NCBI GenBank assembly: GCA_016789005.1
Contig: JAEURA010000352.1
Span: forward strand, 1 to 63,875
DNA: 63,875 nt
Origin: Anaerolineae bacterium
Lineage (GTDB): Bacteria; Chloroflexota; Anaerolineae; Aggregatilineales; Phototrophicaceae
Direction: 5' to 3'
Below the pieces are notes generated by a model. That model had not been told where the DNA came from and did no database searches. It was given only the letters and a program-made list of their open reading frames with translations. Both the position numbers and the translations under genes were made by a program. This document shows, piece after piece, positions 58,701-63,875 of the stretch; within the stretch, counting starts at the first letter, position 1, and each line of letters opens with the position of its first letter.

Positions 58701-59397
58701 CGATGGTGGCGCGGTCGAAGGGATAACGCCCGGTCAGCAGCTCGTAGGCGATCACCCCGACGGCGAACAGGTCGCTCGCCGGGCTGACCCTGCCGCCCTG
58801 GAGCAGTTCGGGAGCCATGTAGGTCAGCGTGCCGGCGGTGGAACCACCCTCCTGCCCCATGTCGATGTGTTCGCGCAGAGACGACAAGCCGAAATCGACC
58901 ACCTTGACCTGACCGCTGCCGGCGACCAGCACATTTTCCGGTTTGAGATCGCAGTGCAGGATGCCGCGCCGGTGCAGGTAGACCAGCGCTTCCAGGAGTT
59001 CCACCAGCAGGCGAATCTTCTCGGAAAACGTGACGAAGCGCCCGGCTTCGAGGATGCTGCGCGCGCCGGGCATCAGCTCCATCGTGTAGAACAGATGCGG
59101 TTCGCCAGCGCCCGGCATCCGTTCGACGCCGTAGTCGAGCACGCTGATGATGTTGGGGTGGCGCAGCGAAGCGAGCAGCTGAAATTCGCGCGCCAGATGC
59201 AGCGACAGCACCTGCCGATCCACCGGTATCGGCGATGGGTCGGAGGCGCTGCCCGTCGTGACGCGCTTCAAGGCGACCGTCTGACCCGTCAGCCGGTCGT
59301 AGGCTTCATAAACGACGCCCATGCCGCCCGAACCGATCGGGCGGTGCAGGCGGTAGCGCCCGTTGACGAGTTCAGCGGCGGCTTCCAAGGTGGGCAT
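55768..59397 (-). CDS. Ser/Thr kinase - AAA ATPase - TPR regulator
   Basis: 1209 residues. A kinase domain covers about 14-310: PIGSGGMGVVYEAYD, lysine 44, HCDLKPEN at 148-155, DFG at 168-170 and GTLTYMAPELL. An AAA_16/STAND-type ATPase follows from about 325, with Walker A GGESGIGKSRLLNEL and Walker B LLLLEDLHWARE. The C-terminal ~550 residues are helical TPR-like repeats. The design resembles PknK-type proteins that couple ligand or protein binding to signalling. The usual HRD reads HCD, making it a non-RD kinase. It is cytosolic, with no membrane helix. Divergent from the cysteine synthase unit. Confidence 0.92.
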   Translation of the reverse strand: MPTLEAAAELVNGRYRLHRPIGSGGMGVVYEAYDRLTGQTVALKRVTTGSASDPSPIPVDRQVLSLHLAREFQLLASLRHPNIISVLDYGVERMPGAGEPHLFYTMELMPGARSILEAGRFVTFSEKIRLLVELLEALVYLHRRGILHCDLKPENVLVAGSGQVKVVDFGLSSLREHIDMGQEGGSTAGTLTYMAPELLQGGRVSPASDLFAVGVIAYELLTGRYPFDRATIASLIQGVLRVEPDLTPFYLIDLPPPSPPPESGTPGEIWLSDAPTLASVIRGLLEKSPEQRSADAREVIDRLIAAGLPVQRERQEVRDSFLQGAQFVGRTRETNQLRLALTQMLNGKGSAYLIGGESGIGKSRLLNELRTYALTSGVQVVTGQAVEGGGVPYQLWRDPLRRLALTTPLSDFQAGVLKDLIPDIETLLERPIPDAPPLDGREEKRRRLRTLTEVLRMQTTPTLLLLEDLHWARESLDALEALLPLVREQALLIIGSYRIDENDALPDLLPDMIPMRLGRLSPNEIDTLGRSMLGENATGSVIDLLRQETEGNVLFIVEVLRSMADEAGALERIGGQTLPFRTVAEGIESVLRRRLRRIPEDARALLDVAAVAGRALDLKVMETIWRAEPILRPAGSLDSWLVACSNAAALEFFDDAWRFTHDKLRNVLVIDVMERGDLAATSAAVARAIEAAYPNPAELGLRAADLADHWRNAENPVREAAALEMAVALALDQALYERALEHIARARPLVKDDAERTARLAAQANEAQYSLGQLDRARESGHRALTLFGYTLYDLTRPWQQTLPYLMLRVPWVQVRAALQARRRSEVRSLSAVKVLERMVMIHYFQNDRSETAYYSLLSLNPADELNPARRLERAHGHATATVALASSRPHLSRFFMRLTDRALAGVADSSAIIWALLCTGITAVITGDFDDAERRLLRGRALAKETGSIRRLEEALVTLAGLYYYQSRWDETRAVSDELHALATQYGDLQGVGWALDNQGRFALRRGRFEEARATFQRGYDTYSKINDRVNGVWCLGAIAKTYLCEGDLDAARPYVEQVVEALFDTPQTSFGMTEPFSAAAEYYLTLWEVRRDQDAVTRADAALAALGRYAAIFRVARPRYLALSGWRRRLEGDRGAALRLGRRAVKAAARLGMPYDEAVARVELARHLPRHHPLVEDSLKRAIAIFEGLDAAYDKGRAQRMLYDSER

Positions 59398-59466
59398 GTT
59401 CAGTTTTTTGTCGCTGCTCCAGAAATGAGAGACAGCTATGAATATACCATGATCTGACAGGACTGC

Positions 59467-59495
59467 TTGCCTGACGGACGAAGGTCCGTTATACT
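59467..59495 (+). promoter_or_regulatory. Promoter of the cysteine-synthase attenuator
   Basis: TTGCCT (59467-59472), 17-base spacer, TATACT (59490-59495). Transcription should start near 59502, about 40 bases before the leader start codon and about 145 bases before the terminator. Confidence 0.7.
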
Positions 59496-59540
59496 GAAAA
59501 ATATCGGCGAAATCACCTGCCCATAGGTTTAGATCACATC

Positions 59541-59624
59541 ATGCAGTTCCTGTTCTGCGCGTGTTGTTGTTGTCGTTCAGGAGGCGCTCAAGGCGACTTC
59601 GGAAGGCGACGCACGCCCGCGTAG
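59541..59624 (+). CDS. Cysteine-rich leader peptide (putative attenuator)
   Basis: A 27-codon open frame, ATG to TAG, reading MQFLFCACCCCRSGG and then an Arg-rich end. Five cysteines fall at positions 6 and 8-11, four of them consecutive TGT codons. It lies between a promoter and an intrinsic terminator in front of a cysteine synthase gene. Stalling of ribosomes on the cysteine codons when charged Cys-tRNA is scarce would keep the downstream RNA free to refold. The ribosome-binding site is weak (AGG 13 bases upstream). The peptide itself probably has no other role. Its function is inferred from context. Confidence 0.75.
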   Translation: MQFLFCACCCCRSGGAQGDFGRRRTPA

Positions 59625-59645
59625 ACAGCAGCGGCGGCAATTTCC

Positions 59646-59702
59646 AAAGCGCGGAGCGCTCTCCGGTCTCGAAACCGGCAGCGCCCCGCGCTTTTTGTTT
59701 TT
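59646..59702 (+). terminator. Attenuator terminator upstream of cysteine synthase
   Basis: AAAGCGCGG (59646-59654) pairs with CCGCGCTTT (59686-59694), GCGCT (59656-59660) with AGCGC (59680-59684), and CCGGT (59663-59667) with ACCGG (59674-59678). The tail is TTTTTGTTTTT. It lies between the leader stop codon and the gene it precedes, so it should control read-through. CCGCGT at 59617-59622 (leader end) can pair with GCGCGG at 59649-59654 and would break the stem. Confidence 0.88.
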
Positions 59703-59748
59703 CGCTTCATCACCATCAGCATGTGAACGGGTAGCACGAAGGACGACC

Positions 59749-60762
59749 ATGTTTTCTCCATCCACGATGACCCCGCCGGCGTTCCCGGCGATGCCTTTCA
59801 CCGCGATGCCGTTGGCGACACCGTCCGCTTTTGACGCGCCGGTGAGCGAATCGGCGCGCCTGGAAAGCCTGATCGGCAACACGCCACTGATCGGCTTCCG
59901 CCGCATCACCGCCCATCTGCCGGCGAATGTGCAGATCGCCGCCAAAGCCGAATGGACCAATCCCGGCGGCAGCGTCAAAGACCGCGCCGCCGCCAACATC
60001 CTGCGCGAAGCCGAAGCCGACGGGCGGCTGGTCCCCGGCAAGATCATCCTGGACAGCACCAGCGGTAACACCGGCATCGCCTATGCCATGCTGGGCGCGG
60101 CGAAGGGTTACCGCGTCCGGTTGTTCGTCCCGGCGAACGCCAGCCCGGAGCGGATCGCCATCCTGACCGCTTACGGCGCAGAACTGGAGCTGACCGACCC
60201 GCTGGAGGGGTCGGACGGAGCGCTGCTCGCCGCCCGCGAACTCGCCGCCCGTGAACCCGACCGCTATTTCTATGCCGACCAGTACAACAACCCGGCGAAC
60301 TGGCGCGCCCACTATCTGACGACCGGCGTCGAAATCTGGGCGCAGACCGGCGGCACGGTGACTCATTTCGTCGCCGGGCTGGGCACGACCGGTACGTTGA
60401 CCGGGACGGGACGGCGGCTGAAGGATTTCAACCCCGACGTGCAGATCGTCGCCTTGCAGCCAGAGGGACCGTTTCACGGGTTGGAAGGGCTGAAGCACAT
60501 GCCGACGGCGATCAAGCCGGGCATCTATGATGAAGCGCTGCCTGACCGGCAGATCGGCATCAGCACCGAGGCGACGCACGCGATGGCGCGGCGGCTGGCG
60601 CGCGAAGAGGGCTACCTGGTCGGCATCAGCGCGGCGGCGGCGATGGTCGGGGCGCTGAAGGTGGCGGAGTCGCTGGCGGAAGCGGGGCAGCCTGGCGCGG
60701 TCGTGACGCTCTTTGCCGACAACGCCTACAAGTACCTCTCCGACCGTCTGTGGCGGGAATAG
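59749..60762 (+). CDS. Cysteine synthase (O-acetylserine sulfhydrylase family)
   Basis: 337-residue PLP enzyme that makes cysteine from O-acetylserine and sulfide (CysK) or a related donor (CysM). Motifs: LIGNTPLIGF, the PLP lysine in NPGGSVKDRAA, the substrate loop STSGNTGIAYAML, YNNPANWRAHY, and the phosphate cup GLGTTGTLTG. GISAAAAMV is near the C-terminus. The first ~35 residues are a Pro/Met/Ala-rich extension not seen in the family. ATG 59749 is chosen for AAGGA six bases upstream. It is monocistronic behind the cysteine-rich leader and terminator, so it is probably controlled by cysteine supply. Confidence 0.94.
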   Translation: MFSPSTMTPPAFPAMPFTAMPLATPSAFDAPVSESARLESLIGNTPLIGFRRITAHLPANVQIAAKAEWTNPGGSVKDRAAANILREAEADGRLVPGKIILDSTSGNTGIAYAMLGAAKGYRVRLFVPANASPERIAILTAYGAELELTDPLEGSDGALLAARELAAREPDRYFYADQYNNPANWRAHYLTTGVEIWAQTGGTVTHFVAGLGTTGTLTGTGRRLKDFNPDVQIVALQPEGPFHGLEGLKHMPTAIKPGIYDEALPDRQIGISTEATHAMARRLAREEGYLVGISAAAAMVGALKVAESLAEAGQPGAVVTLFADNAYKYLSDRLWRE

Positions 60763-60847
60763 CGGCGCGCCTGCATCCGGCAATGTGATGCTGCCGCTCC
60801 CCCTCGCCTCGCTTGCGAGGAAGCTGGGGGGTGAGGGGAAACCGCCG
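60763..60847. repeat. Palindrome-bearing gap after cysteine synthase
   Basis: CCTCGC and GCGAGG with a 2-base loop (60807-60820) lie within a CCCCCTCGCC...GGTGAGGGG context, related in style to the other dispersed repeats. It may terminate the convergent genes on either side. Confidence 0.5.
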
Positions 60848-61249
60848 CTACGACCCGCGCGGGGTGACTTCGCCCGCGCCGGAAGCCGGGCTGTCACCCC
60901 CGCGTCGGGTCTGTTCCAGCTCCCACTGCAAAATCGCCATCTTCTGCGCCATCTGCTTGTTTTCACGGGCGAGCCGGGTCAGCACGGTGGCGTAGTGCAG
61001 CAGGATGACCAGCATGAACATGATGGCGACCAGGAAGAGCGCCGCCGGCGGATAGGTGACGATGCCCAGGAACGCCGCGATTTGATCGAGCAGTGGGCGA
61101 GAGAGGGTGAGCGCGATCAGGCTGGCGGCGGTCGCCAGCCACAGCAGCGAGTAATCCTCGCGCAGTTTGCGGCGGCGCACCAGTTCCAGCACGAAGACCA
61201 GCCCGAACACCGAAGCGATCAGCCCGAACACCGTCACCCGGTCAATCAT
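60848..61249 (-). CDS. DUF2304-family membrane protein
   Basis: 133 residues with three helices (about 5-22, 38-55, 67-90) and a charged coiled C-terminal stretch (RLARENKQMAQKMAILQWEL). VLELVRRRKLREDYSLLWL is the DUF2304 signature. These proteins are often encoded beside dolichol-phosphate-mannose-type glycosyltransferases and may anchor or regulate them, but none is adjacent here. ATG 61249 overlaps the stop of the Hcp-like gene (ATGA), so the two are coupled. Confidence 0.85.
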   Translation of the reverse strand: MIDRVTVFGLIASVFGLVFVLELVRRRKLREDYSLLWLATAASLIALTLSRPLLDQIAAFLGIVTYPPAALFLVAIMFMLVILLHYATVLTRLARENKQMAQKMAILQWELEQTRRGGDSPASGAGEVTPRGS

Positions 61250-61731
61250 GTGCCCATGCTCCACTCATCGGCGGCAATCGTCTTACCTTCCAGGTTTTCG
61301 ATCTCGATGCGCTGGAAGGTCAGCGCCACCCGTTCAATCGCCGGATGATCGGGGAAGTTGTCCGACTTCGACGGGTTGATCTCGTGCTTGATCGAGAGGA
61401 TGCTCGCCTCGAACAGTTTGATGGTGTGGTAGACCCGATCCACGCCTTCAGCGTCGGGCTTGACGAACTCGAACAGCACGGTCTTGAGCAGCTCGTTGGT
61501 GATCATCGCCTGGAAGAGCTGCGGCGACGCCGCGCCCCACGATTTGACGAAGACCACCGGCGAATGCTTGCGCGACCCGCGCGTCCTGCCCGAAGCGGCG
61601 ACGCGCGGCGCTTCGACCTCGTAGACGAACGCCAGCCCCAGGATTTTGTCCTTCGGCGAATCGCCGCTGAACTCTGCCTTGAGCTTGCCCTGTTTGACGC
61701 CGTCGATGGTGATGTAGAACCCGTACCCCAT
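61246..61731 (-). CDS. Hcp-like (tail-tube fold) protein
   Basis: 161 residues that follow the Hcp pattern of type VI secretion tube proteins. It opens with GYGFYITIDGVKQG, then FVYEVEAPR (the beta strand before the extended loop), the middle VVFVKSWGAASPQLFQAMIT, TVLFEFVKPD, YHTIKLFEASILSI and the ending ERVALTFQRIEIE. Hcp rings stack into tubes, and related folds occur in phage tails and contractile injection systems. No sheath, baseplate or ATPase gene is nearby, so it is an orphan. It is coupled to a DUF2304 gene. ATG 61731 follows GAGGGGG. Confidence 0.85.
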   Translation of the reverse strand: MGYGFYITIDGVKQGKLKAEFSGDSPKDKILGLAFVYEVEAPRVAASGRTRGSRKHSPVVFVKSWGAASPQLFQAMITNELLKTVLFEFVKPDAEGVDRVYHTIKLFEASILSIKHEINPSKSDNFPDHPAIERVALTFQRIEIENLEGKTIAADEWSMGT

Positions 61732-61917
61732 AGCCCCCTCTGCTCTCTCCTAGATGATGCTCAAAACCGCGCATCGCGGTGTGCCAAAAATGACGAGGCA
61801 TGCACGATGAGTCAGCAGGCTCGATCAGGGTGCTTTTTTCATTCCTCATCCCTCATCTCTCATGCCTTGCGACTGGGGTCTGTCTGCAAGCCCGGTTCTC
61901 ACACAACCTCACCCCAA

Positions 61918-61979
61918 CCTCACCCCCTGCCCCTCTCCAATTGGAGAGGGGCGGTTGAGCGCAGCGAAACGGGGCGAGG
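61918..61979. repeat. Dispersed 62-bp palindromic repeat, copy 2
   Basis: Nearly identical to 49055-49116 over the full 62 bases. A second CCTCACCCC lies just upstream (about 61907-61915), suggesting a partial duplication. Confidence 0.85.
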
Positions 61980-62049
61980 TGAGCAGTTCGCAGACACGCC
62001 CTAGCCCCCTAGCATACCACCGTCTGACCTACGCGCACATCACGCAACC

Positions 62050-62078
62050 TTCAAGCTGTCTGGACTGGCGCGTATAAT
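62050..62078 (+). promoter_or_regulatory. Promoter of LCP gene
   Basis: TTCAAG (62050-62055), 17-base spacer, TATAAT (62073-62078), about 75 bases before the ATG. Confidence 0.6.
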
Positions 62079-62151
62079 CGCTGACGCTGTGCGGCGCAGC
62101 AGGGTTGCGGCTGCGGCGCGCACTGTTGGCTTAGCGTAAGGAATAATCGGT

Positions 62152-63642
62152 ATGCGTCTTCCTGGATGGGCATTTCTCCTCGGCATCGTCGGGCTGGTGG
62201 CGGCGACCGCGCTGTGCGGCGTCGGCGCATTCGTCCTGGCGCGCCAGTTTGCCGTCGATCTGGCGGAGCAGGGCGTCGAGGTCGCCGCCATCAACCTCGC
62301 CGGGCTGCCCACCCCGACCGCCACCAACACGCCGCCCCCCACCAACACCCTGCCGCCGGGCGTCACGCCTTCGCCGACCATCGCCGTGCCCACCGCGACG
62401 GTCGATCCGCTGGCGCAGTATGAATGGCAGGACCCCCGACGCATCAACGTCCTGCTGATGGGCATCGACCAGCGGCGCGGCGAGACCGGCGCATTTCACA
62501 CCGACACCATGCTGATCGCCAGCATCGACCCCGTCCGCCTGACGGCGGGTATGCTGTCGATCCCCCGCGATCTTTACGTCGAGATCCCCGGCTTCCGGCA
62601 GGACCGCATCAATCAGGCGAACTTCTTCGGCGATCTCAACAACTACCCTGGCGGTGGTCCGGCGCTGGCGATGCAAACCGTCACCGCCAACCTGGGCATC
62701 CGGGTCGAAAAATACGTGCTGGTCAACTTCGACGTCTTCGAGACGGTGGTCAACCTGGTCGCCCCCAACGGCGTCGAAGTCTGCCCGCAGGAAGTGATCG
62801 ACGATCCCGATTACCCGGACGCCGGCTACGGCATCATCTACGTCCATTTTGAACCGGGCTGCCAGCGGCTCGACGCCGTGCACCTGCTTCAGTATGCCCG
62901 CACCCGTGCTACTTCCGGCGGCGACTTCGACCGCGCGCTGCGCCAGCAGGAGACGCTCAAGGCGGTGCGCGAAGAGGTGCTGAGCGCCGGCGGCATCGCC
63001 AACTTCCTGGGCGTCGCCCCTCAGCTGTGGACGGAGCTGAGCGACAGCTACCGCACCAACCTGACGCTGAACGAGATCATCAGCCTGGGCAATCTGGCGC
63101 TGCAAATCCCGCGCGAGAACATCCGCACCGGGCAGATCGGCATTCAGGAGACCCGCCCGGCGACGACGGTGAACAACGAACAGGTGCTCGTCCCGGTCCA
63201 CACCGCCATGCGCGATCTGTTCGCGCGGGTGTTCAGTTCAGAGCCGGGACAGCCCACCGACGCGACAGGGACCACCTCCGCCGGCGCGGCGACTATCACC
63301 GATCTGGCGCAGCTGCGCACCCAGTCGCAGGCAGAAGCGGCGCAGATCGTCATCTTCAACAACACGACAATCCCCGGTCTGGCGGGCATGACGCGCGAGT
63401 TTCTGGCGAGCCGCCAGGTGACCGTCGCCGATGTCGGCAATATCGACCCGCCGCTGGACCAGCCGACGACTATCCGCGACTACACCGGTAAGCCCTACAC
63501 CGCGCGCTATCTGGCGCAGCTCCTTGGACTCCCGGAATCGAGCATTCAGCAGGGGACAGATGGACTCACGACTGCTGATGTGATGGTGGTGGTCGGGTCG
63601 GACATTCAACCGCTGCTGCGCGGCGAAGCCCCGACAGGGTAG
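62152..63642 (+). CDS. LytR-CpsA-Psr (LCP) family transferase
   Basis: 496 residues. A membrane anchor (about 8-30) is followed by a Pro/Thr linker (about 50-85). The LCP domain (about 95-280) has VLLMGIDQRRGETGAFHTDTM, MLSIPRDLYVEIPG, RINQANFFGD and the closing QYARTRATSGGDFDRALRQQ. A C-terminal LytR_C domain (about 395-490, IVIFNNTTIPGLAGMTREFL) completes it. LCP proteins attach polymers carried on undecaprenyl phosphate to peptidoglycan on the outer face of the membrane. This matches the WecA/TagO-like gene at 23.6 kb in pathway terms. Confidence 0.94.
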   Translation: MRLPGWAFLLGIVGLVAATALCGVGAFVLARQFAVDLAEQGVEVAAINLAGLPTPTATNTPPPTNTLPPGVTPSPTIAVPTATVDPLAQYEWQDPRRINVLLMGIDQRRGETGAFHTDTMLIASIDPVRLTAGMLSIPRDLYVEIPGFRQDRINQANFFGDLNNYPGGGPALAMQTVTANLGIRVEKYVLVNFDVFETVVNLVAPNGVEVCPQEVIDDPDYPDAGYGIIYVHFEPGCQRLDAVHLLQYARTRATSGGDFDRALRQQETLKAVREEVLSAGGIANFLGVAPQLWTELSDSYRTNLTLNEIISLGNLALQIPRENIRTGQIGIQETRPATTVNNEQVLVPVHTAMRDLFARVFSSEPGQPTDATGTTSAGAATITDLAQLRTQSQAEAAQIVIFNNTTIPGLAGMTREFLASRQVTVADVGNIDPPLDQPTTIRDYTGKPYTARYLAQLLGLPESSIQQGTDGLTTADVMVVVGSDIQPLLRGEAPTG

Positions 63643-63875
63643 CCGGCTGTCCTCATCCCTCGGTCCCCTCTCTATGCAGGCAAGCGAAGCTTGCACGGAG
63701 AGGATTTGGGGATGGGGACGCACTTTCGTGATTGACTGAAAGTCAGTGAATCACGAGAGTTCAAGGTTGCCATGAAGGGTTGTTTTTTCAGACACCTCAC
63801 CCCTGCCCCTCTCCGCGCGGAGAGGGGCAGGGGTGAGGTCGGGGTGAGGTTACGGAATTCGTGATTGACTGAAAG
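63643..63875. other. Repeat-rich gap at window end
   Basis: No gene. It contains a stem-loop at about 63723-63749 (CGTGATT paired with AATCACG). It also has a stretch AGTGAATCACGAGAGTTCA very like 49013-49031 and the 44-bp palindrome at 63795-63838. The last bases (TTCGTGATTGACTGAAAG) repeat 63725-63742, so the repeat cluster continues past the window. Confidence 0.6.
63795..63838. repeat. Perfect 20-bp-arm palindrome of the dispersed family
   Basis: CCTCACCCCTGCCCCTCTCC, loop GCGC, and the exact complement of the first arm. The arms match the left end of the 62-bp repeats. Confidence 0.85.

Larger units (their letters stand above)
61732..62151. other. Intergenic region with repeat and promoter
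   Basis: 420 bases between the divergent Hcp-like and LCP genes. It holds a 62-bp dispersed repeat (61918-61979) and a promoter for the LCP gene, listed separately. A hairpin-prone GC stretch (GCGGCGCAGC, about 62090) lies in the LCP leader. No open frame looks like a gene. Confidence 0.55.

Noticed and set aside
60848..61731. Type VI secretion locus
   Set aside because: Only one Hcp-like gene is present; no sheath, baseplate, spike or membrane-complex genes.

Overview
The window reads as a bacterial chromosome segment, most likely from the phylum Chloroflexota (Anaerolineae-like). This is inference. It rests on exported proteins with Pro/Thr-rich linkers (14.3-14.8 kb and 62.3-62.4 kb), several LysM proteins, large Ser/Thr kinases carrying TPR or AAA modules, LCP/WecA-type envelope genes without outer-membrane machinery, and core genes of mixed Gram-positive flavour. 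There is no rRNA, tRNA or CRISPR array, and no intact insertion sequence.

Layout, 0-40.3 kb: a dense housekeeping half. It holds a zinc-ribbon membrane protein pair; eno-pyk; cysteine desulfurase-mnmA; an ACT / unknown / JAMM protease / prepilin peptidase cluster; a NUDIX hydrolase with two small membrane proteins; a degenerate SucC/SucD-like pair with a DUF503 protein; a LysM / DUF192 / LysM-M23 peptidase cluster; a histidine-rich membrane protein; tdk; rpmE-rpmA-rplU (L31 carries an extra C-terminal domain); ruvB-queA; upp-wecA-like; a long minus-strand run (moxR, DUF58, spermidine-synthase-like, DUF1461, yvcK, gap, pgk, Ser/Thr kinase, tpiA, membrane protein); and roadblock-pyrG-ADA-like on the plus strand. 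Lower glycolysis (tpiA, gap, pgk, eno, pyk) is concentrated here.

Layout, 40.3-63.9 kb: base composition and codon use shift clearly toward GC across a 477-bp junction that holds palindromes and a possible small mobile element. Beyond it, dispersed palindromic repeats appear in most intergenic gaps. Genes here are an ABC exporter, dnaN, an M3 oligopeptidase, an orphan sensor kinase, a GH2 beta-mannosidase, a GNAT acetyltransferase, a DtxR-type regulator with an operator-like palindrome over its promoter, a solute-binding protein with a phosphodiesterase, a 1209-residue kinase-AAA-TPR protein, cysteine synthase, DUF2304, an orphan Hcp-like protein and an LCP protein.

The most interesting signal is in front of the cysteine synthase gene. 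A good promoter is followed by a 27-codon open frame encoding M-Q-F-L-F-C-A-C-C-C-C-R, then a perfect intrinsic terminator, then the gene. This is the architecture of a cysteine-responsive, ribosome-mediated transcription attenuator. Other notable items are an L31-alphaCTD-like fusion, an adenosine-deaminase-fold protein without its zinc ligands, a SucCD pair with eroded active sites, and a 130-bp antiparallel overlap encoding disordered tails on both strands.
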